A DNA stretch of 50,867 nt from Clostridiales bacterium (GCA_029007845.1 JAQXIP010000088.1:1-50867); one strand, 5' to 3'; positions 36,214 to 46,000 are shown, counted from the first letter of the stretch. Numbers and translations: made by a program. The notes: a model not told the origin generated them from the letters alone.

Positions 36214-37103
36214 AAATTGCGTTTTGGAGTAATGCGAAAGGAAAATGTGGTACAACATCAAATATGGCAGGAATTAGCGGAATGCTGGCGTTAGAGGGGA
36301 AAGCAAAGATGGTTCTTTTGGAGAATCATCAAAGTTATCGATGCGTAGAGAATTCCCTTGTGCCTGCCGGCCGTATGGCGGAGATGATCAAAGAACCGGC
36401 TCATTTGTACGGGCTTAGCGGCATGGAATATCTTTTAAAAAAACTACATTGCGGATTAATTGATGAGCATACACTGGAAGGTGTGTCAAGAAAGCTCTTT
36501 GGTGAACAGCTTCGCTATATTCCACACAGCCAGATCAGTGGGAAAGACTTGTTTGAGTACGAATTGTATCAGTCCGTTGACGAGTTGCTTGCCTGGATGG
36601 ATGAACAGGAAGAAATCTATCTGATTGACACCGAATATGGCGGAAATTTAAGCAGTAAATACATTCTGGAGCATGCCGATCTGGTTGTAGTCAACCTTTG
36701 TCAGAGCGGAGCAGTATTGAATCATTTCTTCGAGCAATATCATTCCATGATTGACAAATCAGTATTCCTTCTTGGAAATTATCATCCGAATTCCAGGTAC
36801 AGCCAGAAAAACATTTTGCGCAGATATCAGATTGATAAAAACCGTCTGGCGGTCATTCCGTATAATATGGAGTACCATGACGCATTAGAAGACGGAACGG
36901 TGCTTCATTTTTTAGAGCGGAATATGTATTGCAGTAAGAGAAATGATAATTATGGATTTATGCGGGATATGAAAAAGGCTGTGGATATGATATGGGGCAG
37001 AATTATGGAATGTAAGGGGGCTCAAGAAGAAAATGGAAGAAACGATAGCCAGTCTGACAGAGAACGTCAGGCATGCCATGCAGAGATGTCTTTATCAGAG
37101 TGA
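36210..37103 (+). CDS. TadZ/CpaE-like MinD-family ATPase, atypical P-loop
   Basis: Start at 36210 (ATGA overlap with the stop upstream; AAAAGAGG nine bases before). About 297 residues. The N-terminus MKIAFWSNAKGKCGTTSNMAG (read in parts) matches the position of the deviant Walker A KGGVGKTT, but the loop is NAKGKCGTTSN, so the usual GK before the Thr pair is altered. VVLLENHQSY-like and EIYLIDTEYG strands fit the Walker A' and B positions; ADLVVVNL is the next. TadZ/CpaE place and organise Tad pilus machinery at the membrane. Its next gene is a CpaF/TadA ATPase. The last 71 bases overlap that gene. Confidence 0.68.
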   Translation: MKIAFWSNAKGKCGTTSNMAGISGMLALEGKAKMVLLENHQSYRCVENSLVPAGRMAEMIKEPAHLYGLSGMEYLLKKLHCGLIDEHTLEGVSRKLFGEQLRYIPHSQISGKDLFEYELYQSVDELLAWMDEQEEIYLIDTEYGGNLSSKYILEHADLVVVNLCQSGAVLNHFFEQYHSMIDKSVFLLGNYHPNSRYSQKNILRRYQIDKNRLAVIPYNMEYHDALEDGTVLHFLERNMYCSKRNDNYGFMRDMKKAVDMIWGRIMECKGAQEENGRNDSQSDRERQACHAEMSLSE

Positions 37104-38592
37104 AAAGAAACTACCGGATGAAGAAAAAAGAATTCTGAGAAGGAAACAAAGGGAATTGAGAAAGCAGCTCAGCCTGTGTGCTTATGGAGAGAAAAAAGCT
37201 GCTACCTATGTGAGGCAGATGATCTTAAATATTTTATCGGTTCAATATGAATTATCCGATGTGTTTTTGGAAGGTCTGATTCCTTTTTCTCATCCAGAAG
37301 CGTTGTCAGGCAGAGACTGCTTTCTGATCTTATTAATGCAATACGAGAAAAAATATGAAAGACAAGCATTTTCCAATCTGGTAAAGGATGGAAATCTAAT
37401 GGAACAGCCTCGGATTACGGATCAACTGATTCGTGAATTGTATGAAAGAAAAGCAGAAACGATGGATCTGCATGAAAAAACAGAAGTTCTGGTACAGCGC
37501 ATTTTTGAGGATTACAAAGGGCTCGGGCCGATTGACCGGCTCCAGGGGATGGAATTAGATGGAATCAGTGCAGGACTAACCGGAAAGGATGATTATGGTA
37601 TATTCTTGTTCTTTCGGGGAAAAAGTATTGCGATGCCCTGTCTTACCTTTTCTGGAAAAAAAGATTTTCTCCGGGTGTGCAGAAATATTGGCCGTTATGA
37701 ATATCCGGGGCAGTTATCGGAAAAGAGAGGTTATCTTGTGAATCATCTTCCAGATGGTTCCAGGGTAACCGTGGCGCGGCCGCCCTTTTGTGAATCCTGG
37801 GTGTTTTTTATCCGGCAGTTTGACAGAAGATTCCGGGAAGAACTAGAAGAGCTGATTACAGACCGGGGAAAAGAGTGGCCGGTTCAATTAATCCGATGGC
37901 TAGTAAAGGGATGTCAGGTTACTGCGGTTACAGGAGCACAGGGGGCAGGAAAAACAACACTGCTCACGGCCATGATTCAGGAGATTCCAGAAAGCTACCA
38001 TCTGCGTGTCCATGAAGCGGCTTTTGAACTTCAGCTTCGTAAGAAATTTCCGGAACGAAATATAATGTCCATTCAGGAAACGGAAGTGATTTCCGGGCAG
38101 GAAGGACTGAATTTCCTGAAAAAGACAGATGGAGATGTGACGATTATCGGGGAAGTGTCTAGTGCCGAAATAAGTAATTATCTGGTACAGACAGCCCAGA
38201 TGGCATCCATGTTTACATTATTTACCCATCATGCAAAAACGACAAAAGCGCTGGTTGGTGCCCTTAGAAATGCGTTGTTGCAGACTGGGATTTTTCAGAA
38301 TGAGATGGCAGCACTCGAACAGGTAACCGATGTGATCCGTTTTGATATCCATCTTGTCAAAGATGGATCCGGCCACCGCTACATAGAACGCATATCTGAG
38401 ATTATTCCGAAAGAGGGTGGTTACCGGATACAGAATCTGGTGGAGTATCGAGACGGAATGTATGTTGTTACCGGGCTTCTAAGCCAGAATGCAAGAGAAG
38501 AAATACACATGCATTTATCAAGGGAAGAAATAGCGCAATACGAAGAGGATCTTCATCAGATGGAATGGAGGATGGGAAAGGAAATGGGGTGA
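37033..38592 (+). CDS. CpaF/TadA-type secretion ATPase
   Basis: A 519-residue protein with an N-terminal helical region, an N-terminal ATPase subdomain (LGPIDRLQGMELDGISAG; HLPDGSRVTVARPPFCESWVFFIRQ) and a RecA-like core: Walker A VTGAQGAGKTT, Walker B-like DVTIIGEVSSAE and the HAKTT stretch with the His box (LFTHHAKTTKALVGALRN). These are marks of the type II/IV secretion and Tad pilus motor. The start ATG lies 71 bases inside the preceding gene after GGGGGCT. Residues are diverged from typical CpaF (which has GEVRGxE where GEVSSAE stands here, so one conserved arginine is lost). It powers assembly of the small pilin-like proteins downstream (inference). Confidence 0.85.
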   Translation: MEETIASLTENVRHAMQRCLYQSEKKLPDEEKRILRRKQRELRKQLSLCAYGEKKAATYVRQMILNILSVQYELSDVFLEGLIPFSHPEALSGRDCFLILLMQYEKKYERQAFSNLVKDGNLMEQPRITDQLIRELYERKAETMDLHEKTEVLVQRIFEDYKGLGPIDRLQGMELDGISAGLTGKDDYGIFLFFRGKSIAMPCLTFSGKKDFLRVCRNIGRYEYPGQLSEKRGYLVNHLPDGSRVTVARPPFCESWVFFIRQFDRRFREELEELITDRGKEWPVQLIRWLVKGCQVTAVTGAQGAGKTTLLTAMIQEIPESYHLRVHEAAFELQLRKKFPERNIMSIQETEVISGQEGLNFLKKTDGDVTIIGEVSSAEISNYLVQTAQMASMFTLFTHHAKTTKALVGALRNALLQTGIFQNEMAALEQVTDVIRFDIHLVKDGSGHRYIERISEIIPKEGGYRIQNLVEYRDGMYVVTGLLSQNAREEIHMHLSREEIAQYEEDLHQMEWRMGKEMG

Positions 38593-38602
38593 TCGAAAGA
38601 GG

Positions 38603-39727
38603 ATGATTGTATGGGTGTTTAGTGTGATAGGAGCTGGTATGCTGATAGCCTGGAGTGTCCATGGAAAAAAGGAAGAAAGAAAAAGATGCCAAAGACGGGA
38701 CAGGATGTATCATTTTGTAATCGAAGTACAGAATCATTTTCAATATGAACCGGATATTATTTATGCACTGGAATGTGCTCTTGCAAATGTTCATGAGGAT
38801 CTGGATTTTTATCAGCATTTTTTGGATGTGGTAGTTCATGCGGTTAGTTATTTCGAGAATGACAGTGACAGCGGGGGAGAAGCGGTTGAGGATTTCCTGA
38901 ATGCAAAGCTGGAATGGTATGAGAGACTCTTTTTGTTTATGTGTATGATGGTGGAATCTATGGAGATTTCACCGGACTTATTTCAAAATGAGATGAGCCG
39001 GCTGTGCCTTAGGTTAGAACAGGAAAAAAGAGTGGAACAAAGACTGCATAACAGTATGTCAGGTACTGCATTTGCTGGTGTGGTACCCTGTCTGATGCTC
39101 CCTTTGCTGCGCTGGTTTTCCATTGAGAATTTACCGGAACTAAAGGGAATGTATGATGGAGGCTATGGCTTCCTGACCCTTTTGCTGATTGCGGTTACTT
39201 TGTGCTTTTCTTCCGGTGTGCTGGAATTCTTGAAACGAAAAGTATGGGAAACAGGAGAAGAAAAAGAATGGGAATTAATCTGCTGGGAATCTATTTTTAT
39301 CAAAGAAACGTACCGCGCAGATGTGGAGCTGTTGCTTGACTGGCTGCTTTTGTTTTCTTCAGAAGCGAAAGGCCGGCTATTGGATATCCGGTCTGCATAT
39401 GAGCAGTTTGGATGTGAAAATTTTGTGGATGAAATCTGGAGTGATGAGAAAACAGACTGGGAAAAACAGATGCTTTATGCACTTCAGAATAGTGACCGGG
39501 TTGGCATCCGGAGCGCTTTTTGCCGAAAGGAACAAGAGCTGGAGAGTGGTCACAAGAAAGAAGACCAGCGCAAGGAGCAGGTTCTCCGGCTCGCGGCTTC
39601 GGTTGCTCCCGTCATTTCATTTGTGCCTTTTTATGTAACAATCGGATTTTATCTTGTTGTTCCTTTTGTTACAGAAAGCATGAAACAGTTATCAAGTGTT
39701 TTAACCTCAATGGATCAGGTATGGTAA
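38603..39727 (+). CDS. TadB/TadC (GspF)-like platform membrane protein, diverged
   Basis: A 374-residue protein with a membrane helix at the very start (MIVWVFSVIGAGMLIAWSV), a cytoplasmic helical region (about 20-155), two close helices (about 158-178 and 186-205), a second cytoplasmic region and a final helix pair (about 335-360). This 1+2+1 layout with helical soluble parts resembles TadB/TadC, the inner-membrane platform of Tad pili. No sharp motif proves it. Gene order directly after the motor ATPase is the main support. Only one platform gene is present where canonical Tad has both tadB and tadC. The Shine-Dalgarno sits unusually close to the ATG, so the exact start is uncertain. Confidence 0.6.
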   Translation: MIVWVFSVIGAGMLIAWSVHGKKEERKRCQRRDRMYHFVIEVQNHFQYEPDIIYALECALANVHEDLDFYQHFLDVVVHAVSYFENDSDSGGEAVEDFLNAKLEWYERLFLFMCMMVESMEISPDLFQNEMSRLCLRLEQEKRVEQRLHNSMSGTAFAGVVPCLMLPLLRWFSIENLPELKGMYDGGYGFLTLLLIAVTLCFSSGVLEFLKRKVWETGEEKEWELICWESIFIKETYRADVELLLDWLLLFSSEAKGRLLDIRSAYEQFGCENFVDEIWSDEKTDWEKQMLYALQNSDRVGIRSAFCRKEQELESGHKKEDQRKEQVLRLAASVAPVISFVPFYVTIGFYLVVPFVTESMKQLSSVLTSMDQVW

Positions 39728-39740
39728 GGAGGAACGGAAT

Positions 39741-40190
39741 ATGGAAAATAGTTTAAAAGGATTAATACTTGCTGCAGGAGTGGCAATTACTTGTATTGTA
39801 ATATCTCTTGGATTTTTTATTGCCAGGGAAGCAAGAGATACAGCGTCAAATGGTACTGGAAAAATCCAGAAATTAAATGCAGAGTTTAATGAGAGTGACA
39901 AAGTACTATATGATGGGCTGCAGGTTTCCGGAAGTGAAGTGATGAATGTAGTTGGTAAATTTCAGAATGAGCAATTAAGCATTAAGGTTGTGACCAAAAA
40001 ATCAAGTCAGTACTATGGATATAGTATGAGCGGGTCAGATACGATGTTAGGGACGGCATGTTCTTCTTCTACTTCGGAAGCCCAAAGTGTTACAAGTACG
40101 AAGTATATTAATCCAAATGCCCAATTTGTGGGAAGTATCTGCCGGGATAGTAATGATACCGTGATTGGAATTGTTTTTACACAGGTTTAA
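39741..40190 (+). CDS. Pilin-like protein, probable major subunit
   Basis: A 149-residue protein: short N-terminus (MENSLKGL), one hydrophobic helix (ILAAGVAITCIVISLGFFIAR read in parts) and an exported part rich in Ser/Thr with two cysteines (TACSSSTSE; GSICRDSN) that could form a disulfide. A short leader, a single hydrophobic N-terminal helix and a variable outer domain are the layout of Flp/type IV pilins, though no canonical prepilin cleavage site (G-x-x-x-E) is present in the usual form. Strong RBS (TAAGGAGG). The largest gap-free run of similar small genes follows. Function inferred from layout and place. Confidence 0.55.
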   Translation: MENSLKGLILAAGVAITCIVISLGFFIAREARDTASNGTGKIQKLNAEFNESDKVLYDGLQVSGSEVMNVVGKFQNEQLSIKVVTKKSSQYYGYSMSGSDTMLGTACSSSTSEAQSVTSTKYINPNAQFVGSICRDSNDTVIGIVFTQV

Positions 40191-40205
40191 ACAAGGAGAA
40201 TGGAT

Positions 40206-40379
40206 ATGGAAGAAGGCATTCATTTGATATGGAGTAATATCGGGGTGTTTCTGTTTTGTCTGGGAGTTGCCCTTTTGGTAAAGGGAATGAGAGGTGTTGC
40301 ATCTTTGGAGACTTACACTGGCCGGTGTATGTATCAGCAGCATGTCTTGTCTGTTTATGATGGATGGAGTGAGAGGTAG
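40206..40379 (+). CDS. Small membrane protein, 57 residues, in the Tad-like locus
   Basis: A frame too short for routine calling. ATG at 40206 lies seven bases after AAGGAG; an earlier ATG at 40200 is too close. The product is MEEGIHLIWSNIGVFLFCLG, VALLVKGMRGV, then a short polar tail ending VYDGWSER. The stop (40377-40379) is directly followed by the next start at 40380. One helix and tight packing make a real gene likely. It may be a minor pilin-like or structural subunit. Confidence 0.6.
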   Translation: MEEGIHLIWSNIGVFLFCLGVALLVKGMRGVASLETYTGRCMYQQHVLSVYDGWSER

Positions 40380-40895
40380 ATGAGTAATGCTTTTGGCAAG
40401 ATCATGGAAATCTTTTTGTTTGCAATTCTTGTGTTTCTTATGCCGCTTCAATATGAGGCACAGAAACAAGACGGGATTATCCAGAATTATGTATTACAGG
40501 AAACGGCCTATCTGGTTGATTCTGCGGCAAATCTGGGATATCTGAACCGGAATATGGTAGAAATATACGAGAAGAAATTATTCAGAACCGGATATTCTTA
40601 TGATATAGTCTTCACGGTGCATAAGCAGAAAATCCTGTTGTCAGACGACACAGAAGAATCCACGGTTACGCAGAGGGAAGATTATGAGTATGTGGACAAT
40701 TATGTCATCTGGGAAGCTTTATATGGGGAGAATGGCGAATTTAAGATGAAACAGGGAGATTTTCTGTCAATCCAGGTTTCTTCAAGAGGAAAGACGTATT
40801 ATGAACAGATCAGGTCTTTCTTTCTCATGAGAAGTATGAAGAATTCCGGAATCTTTGTACAGTATGGAGGAATGATAAAGGATGAGACTTCATGA
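40380..40895 (+). CDS. Minor pilin-like membrane protein
   Basis: A 171-residue protein with an N-terminal hydrophobic helix (GKIMEIFLFAILVFLMPLQY) and an outer domain (DSAANLGYLNRNMVEIYEKKL; YDIVFTVHKQKIL; SIQVSSRGKTYYEQI). The text GYLNRNMVEIYEKKL near residue 55 resembles the region after the helix of TadE/F-like or other minor pilins, but I do not claim a family. Its start abuts the stop of the small protein before it, and the next gene overlaps its end by 14 bases, so it belongs to the same operon. Confidence 0.55.
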   Translation: MSNAFGKIMEIFLFAILVFLMPLQYEAQKQDGIIQNYVLQETAYLVDSAANLGYLNRNMVEIYEKKLFRTGYSYDIVFTVHKQKILLSDDTEESTVTQREDYEYVDNYVIWEALYGENGEFKMKQGDFLSIQVSSRGKTYYEQIRSFFLMRSMKNSGIFVQYGGMIKDETS

Positions 40896-41655
40896 TTGGG
40901 CTGTTTTGTTTTGTGGAGTATTTCTTGTTTTTGCTTTAAAGCAGGATATGGAACATGAGCTGCATGAGGCAATGACCAGAAGACAGATCTTTTATAATCA
41001 GGTCCTGGATCATGCAGTTATGGATGCAGCATGGAATATGGTGATATCGGATGATGGGACATTGTTTGAGTATCCCAGAAAAGAGGTGGTGAAACGTTTT
41101 TATGATTCGGTTTATCTTGGGGCGGGTGTTATGGAAAACCCATATAAAAAACAGGAATTAAGCCAGATGATTCCGGTTCTTATTATTATGGAAAACGACG
41201 GATTCTATACAGTAGTCAATGAAGATGGTTCTGGGGAAAAGATATCATATGAAAAGAAATATGGAGAGTGGAAAGTGATCTATCAGGTAAATGGTCTGGT
41301 GCAGGTGGAACAGGAGAGTACAGGCTTTTATCAGATGGGAACTTATGAAGAAGTAGCGCCACTGATTTCGGAACCGGAATGGGAAAGTTTTGATTCTTAT
41401 GAAGCGGAGCGAAGAAAGGTGATCGTTGACTCTCTTACCAATTCTATCAATGAAACAATGAATGAAAAGAACCGGATTGCCAGAAAAACAGGAGCGGTTT
41501 ATCAATTCCGTTTTCCGGTAATTAAAAAGGAGGAATGGTATCGGACAATTGACCATCCAGGGGTATTTGCCGTGTTTCAGGGCTATCCCTTTGCTCTCTC
41601 AGATAATCGCTATGAACGCATTGCGGTCGCTGGAGCAAGACTTGTAAAACAATAA
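40882..41655 (+). CDS. Membrane-anchored exported protein of the Tad-like locus
   Basis: A 257-residue protein with a short N-terminal hydrophobic helix (WAVLFCGVFLVFALK) and a long outer domain. HELHEAMTRRQIFYNQVLDHAVMDAAW, read in parts, is a helix after the anchor, in a layout like the preceding gene product. KKYGEWKVIYQVNGLVQV looks beta-stranded; the last part (NSINETMNEKNRIARKTGAVYQFRFP) is mixed. It overlaps the preceding gene by 14 bases and ends the locus, before a terminator shared with corC. Family not recognised; a tip or minor pilin is a fair guess only. Confidence 0.55.
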   Translation: MRLHDWAVLFCGVFLVFALKQDMEHELHEAMTRRQIFYNQVLDHAVMDAAWNMVISDDGTLFEYPRKEVVKRFYDSVYLGAGVMENPYKKQELSQMIPVLIIMENDGFYTVVNEDGSGEKISYEKKYGEWKVIYQVNGLVQVEQESTGFYQMGTYEEVAPLISEPEWESFDSYEAERRKVIVDSLTNSINETMNEKNRIARKTGAVYQFRFPVIKKEEWYRTIDHPGVFAVFQGYPFALSDNRYERIAVAGARLVKQ

Positions 41656-41659
41656 GAAA

Positions 41660-41686
41660 ATACCGGGTCATGTTATGACTCGGTAT
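41660..41686. terminator. Hairpin between convergent genes (terminator for corC-like gene, possibly bidirectional)
   Basis: ATACCGGGTCAT (41660-41671) pairs with ATGACTCGGTAT (41675-41686), one G-T pair. On the minus strand TTTTC follows, on the plus strand only a weak T stretch. The minus-strand stop is inside the loop. Confidence 0.7.
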
Positions 41687-42974
41687 CATTCTTGTCTTGT
41701 GGAAGGATCAGCATATGGATTTTGTCGATCCGGTTGCGATCCAGTTTATGAATGGTAAAGGTGATATTCTGATCTGTTACCTGTTCGCCTACCGTCGGAA
41801 TGTGTTGTAAAAGATGAATGACATGACCTGCCAGAGAATCATATTCATCGGATTCTATGTGTAAATGGAATGCTTCATTCAGATCGTCAATTTTTATGGA
41901 ACCATCGACTAAATATTCCTGTTCGTTAATTGGCTGGATTTCATCTTCTTCATCCTCATCATATTCATCCCGGATATCACCCACAATTTCTTCCAGCAAA
42001 TCTTCCATGGTGATCAATCCGGCGGTGTCACCATATTCATTTAGCACAATGGCAAGGCTTACAGAAGAAGCCTTCATCTCCATAAACAACTCGCTTGTTT
42101 TTTTGAATTCATAGGTGAAGTAGGCATCCCGGATATAATTTCGAACCCGGAACTGTTCTTTCGGCCCTTTATAAAAAAATACATCTTTTAAGCTGATAGT
42201 GCCGATGATATGGTCTTTATTTTCTTCAAAAACAGGGAGCCTTGTGTATTTCTCTTTCGAAAAGGCGGCTACCAGTTCATCATAAGAGTAGGAACAATCT
42301 GCGAATTCCATGTCAATACGAGGAACCATGGCTTCTTTTACCAATGTATCACCAAAGTCTACTACATTCGTAATCATTTTCCGCTCTTCGCTCTCAATGA
42401 CCCCTTCTTCATGACTGACATCTACAATCGTTCGAAGCTCGTTTTCGGTAATGGTTGTCTCATGATGGTTTGGATCGATATGCAGCAGTCGTAACAGTCC
42501 GTTTGAGAGACCGTTGATAATAAAAATAAAAGGGGTTAGCACTTGTGTGATGACGAAAATGACAGGTGCATAAACAAGGGATATCGCTTCGGAATAACGG
42601 GTTGCCAGTGATTTTGGCGTGATCTCACCAAAGATTAATATCAAAACGGTTAATATCCCTGTTGCAACACCGGTACCAAGGCTGGCATTTTTGGACATTC
42701 CAAAGGAGTTGCACAAGTGAATCGTAAAAGTAGTTGCCAACGAGGAAGCAGACAAATTTACGATATTATTGCCAATTAGAATTGCACTGAGAAGTTTGGA
42801 AGGGTTTTCAATTAAACGGTTTACCATCTCTGCTTTTTTATTACCTTCTTCCACCATGGAACGGATCCGGATTTTGTTTACCGTTGTAAGAGCTGTTTCA
42901 GCAGAAGAAAAAAAGGCAGATAATAAAAGCAGAAAAATCAGTACCATAAGCTGACCTATATCAGAGGGGGCCAA
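41673..42974 (-). CDS. CNNM/CorC-family transporter-associated protein (DUF21, CBS pair, CorC_HlyC)
   Basis: On the minus strand, a TTG start at 42974 has GGAG eight bases upstream; no in-frame ATG fits. The 433-residue protein has a DUF21 membrane domain (FFSSAETALTTVNKIRIRSMVEEG, SAILIGNNIVNLSASS, IFGEITPKSLAT), a CBS pair (VPRIDMEFADCSYSYDELVAAF; YTRLPVFEENKDHIIGTISLKDVF; NEYGDTAGLITMEDLLEEIVGDI) and a C-terminal CorC_HlyC domain. Family members are linked to Mg2+/Co2+ export; the historic name haemolysin is misleading. It stands between the Tad-like locus and the large exported protein but is transcribed opposite. Confidence 0.93.
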   Translation of the reverse strand: MAPSDIGQLMVLIFLLLLSAFFSSAETALTTVNKIRIRSMVEEGNKKAEMVNRLIENPSKLLSAILIGNNIVNLSASSLATTFTIHLCNSFGMSKNASLGTGVATGILTVLILIFGEITPKSLATRYSEAISLVYAPVIFVITQVLTPFIFIINGLSNGLLRLLHIDPNHHETTITENELRTIVDVSHEEGVIESEERKMITNVVDFGDTLVKEAMVPRIDMEFADCSYSYDELVAAFSKEKYTRLPVFEENKDHIIGTISLKDVFFYKGPKEQFRVRNYIRDAYFTYEFKKTSELFMEMKASSVSLAIVLNEYGDTAGLITMEDLLEEIVGDIRDEYDEDEEDEIQPINEQEYLVDGSIKIDDLNEAFHLHIESDEYDSLAGHVIHLLQHIPTVGEQVTDQNITFTIHKLDRNRIDKIHMLILPQDKNDTES

Positions 42975-42998
42975 AATATCATCTCCAATTCAAATAAT

Positions 42999-43034
42999 AA
43001 TGTTGGGGGTAAAAGGTATTTTTCCCTCAACATT
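42999..43034. promoter_or_regulatory. Tight 16-bp imperfect inverted repeat between divergent genes
   Basis: AATGTTGGGGGTAAAA (42999-43014) and TTTTTCCCTCAACATT (43019-43034) pair with two mismatches around GGTA. It lies in the 91 bp between the divergent corC-like and exported-protein genes, so it may be an operator. It is not placed to end either gene. Confidence 0.45.
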
Positions 43035-43065
43035 TTACATGAAATGCAAAGGAGTGTCAATAAGA

Positions 43066-46000
43066 ATGAAAAAAATGTTTTGCAGGACACAACACAGAAG
43101 GACGGCTTTCATTTTGTCTGCAGTATTTTTGTGCTTGTGCGCTTTGTTTTATGCAAAGATGGCATCTGCCCAGAATCAGGCAGATGTGACTTCGGAGGAA
43201 GGAAAAATCAAGTATACGACAATTGATACAAAAGCGACCTCTGGAATACGGTGGAAGACAGTTGGCTTTACCATAACGAAAGAAAAATGCCTTTCTGGAA
43301 GCAAGGCAAATGGAGGCTATCCAACAAAACTCAAATATGCGGTCATCTGGCTGGAACAGGCCGAAAAAAAGAGGACAGATCTGGGGAATGGTTCGGTTAA
43401 GACGGAGTTTGTTTTGTCAAAAGATGCGGTTGATAAAGCACTGGTGCAAGGTGGATTTGAATCCATTCGGGATGAGGATGTACTCTATCTGCATGGGATA
43501 TTTCAAGTAGTACATAATGGGACCGATTATGGATCAAAGATCTATAGTCTGCCAGAAATTGTAAAGGCAGAAAATTGGAGAAATCCGGACGATTTTAAAG
43601 ACCGGTTTGATATTAAGGTAGTGTATCATAGTGGAAAAGATCCGGTTGTAATTGAATATCGGACGAATAAAGGAAATCTGATAGAAGAAATCACTTATCC
43701 GAAAAAGGATTATGTACGTACAGGAGAAAAAGTATCCGTGACACTGGACAAGAAGCGTACTTATTTATCCAAACCATATATCCTGACCCGCTCCTATTAT
43801 GTGCAAAACAAGTATTCTTCCAGCCTCAAATCCGTAAAAAAGGTATCGGAAGATGGGATGGATGCTGTGAGCAGGCGAACCTTCCGGCAGTGCCTGGGAG
43901 GAATCCGGATTGTGGCAATTATGGCGGTTGATAAACCGGATCACAGTGATTCCTATTTGTATGGAGAACTGGAAGAAATGGAGGCTTTGGGAACCATTTT
44001 TTCCAATGAGTTTGAAGTGACAGAGGGAATCCCTTCTTCCGAGTATGTATCCATCAATGTAGATGCTCCTGTATATTGCCGGGAGTATACCTTTCATAAA
44101 GTGTCCGTGGAAAAAACATATCCTGTGACACTCAGGGTGGTCTATTATCTGACGTGGCAGGAACAAAAGGATGGCAAGATCCAGATCCGGTCGGACCAGG
44201 TAACGAAAACTTACCATACAGAGGTAACACGGAAATATAGTTATTGGGAGATTGAATCTCTTGCAATTTTTAGAATAAAAAAAGCATTTGTCAGCAATGG
44301 AGCATTGGAAGGAGGAACAAGGGAACTTTCAGCAAAGGTAAAGGAGAAACAAATCGAATGCATTACATATGAACCGCAGGCACATGTGAAAGAGCCTCAG
44401 GCAGGGAGGGTATACGAAACAAGTGTCTCTCTTACCGGAAGCGGAAGCCGGCCTAAGATTGAGGAGACGGATGTGTCAGTATTAAGAAAGGCAGACTCTC
44501 TTGTTGAGGAGGTAAAGGTTCGAAACGATTTCCTTATGATTGATGACCTCTGTGTGATGGACGATGAATGGTGCCAGACAAGGACAAAGAAACCGATGGC
44601 TATTCCTGAGTGGAACGAGAGGACAAAAGAGGGGGACGTATCGGCTGATGCGGTCTTGATTCCTGCCCAGACCAGAAATGAGATCTATCCTTCTTCCGGC
44701 TATGTGATTTATGAATGCTGTCTGGAAGTAAATTGGACGCACTTAAGAAGAATCCGCCTGGATCTGTCCAAAATAAATGATATTTGTGTGCATACTCCGG
44801 TTGTCTGTGAACCACGGGTAGAGGATCAGATAAAATATAATCAGGAAATCCATCCGGATGTCAGTCGGGCGGGGCTGGTACTTGATACCGTTTTTTCAAT
44901 TTCTTATCCAACAATGGGGCAGCATCTTCCAATGAAAGGATACGGATATCGGGATTATGCAAAATATATGAGTAAGCGCGTGATCCGGTTCCCGTTTGAC
45001 GTGTATGTGAATGGACAGTATTATCCGGCCGGAAGTACCTGGCGGATGAGTGGAACAGAAATATCCTGTTATCTGCCAACCTGGGTAGAAGAAGGAGATT
45101 ATGATCTGGAATTTTATACAGCTGCAATTAATGTACAAAATCCGGATGACCGGCAGTACTGGGAGGAGCAGGCTAATCGGGACCGCTCCAATACCGTCGC
45201 TTGTCAGATTGTTCCGGTTCATGTATCGGGCAGACTATATGGAATGCAGGTGTATGATATTTCGGACTATCCTTTATGGAGGGATGTATTTCGGATAAAC
45301 AAGGGGACGGAATGGAATGGCTTTGCTTTTCATGCTGGCTCGGCGGATTCCTTTGGCAATGAATTAAACCGGAAGAACGTTCTGCCGGTTATGAAAGGCT
45401 CTCATCCATACAATAAGGAAGAAGGGGTGGTTCCCACTGGTTACTATATCCGTTACCGGATTACTACGATTGGCAATCTGACAGGTGCGGATGATTATAT
45501 TCACATAAAACCGTTTTTTTATTATTGCAGCAAGGACGGAAAAATACGCGAGAAGGTGGATGTGTATTATGGAGAGGAGATAGATGGAATCTATTATCCG
45601 CTTGTAAAGGTGGGGAGTGAGAAGGACAAGGAAAACAGTAAGACAATCAATCTATGGAACCCGTATCTAATCATACCTGATTCGCTCCGGACAGATTGGA
45701 AAAATTCACCCAGAGTATATACGTACCAAAATATTATGCTGTCACAAAGGCTTCGTTCTTATCATGGAAATACACGGTTAATAAACGGAATTCTGCCTGG
45801 AGAGGTAGACCGGGATGTGATGCAGAAATCGGTTCAGTACTGGTATGGGGAATATCATCTGCCTGCTGCGGTTCATGTGGCAAAGGAAGGGACGGATGTA
45901 TATACATATGGAAAAAATCACGGAATCACATTTGAGGAACCGTTCTGGTACCAGGACGGATATCTTATTGTTGCTTTTCAAATTGAGAGTATTGATGAAA

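Noticed and set aside
36201-37103. Frameshift between the TadZ-like and CpaF-like genes
   Set aside because: The 71-base overlap has a proper ATG with a GGGGG-type site and both products have plausible ends; overlap is more likely than a frameshift.
42961-43065. A longer start for the exported protein at 43000
   Set aside because: The extra 22 residues come from the inverted repeat and would place a non-signal stretch before the clear signal peptide at 43066.
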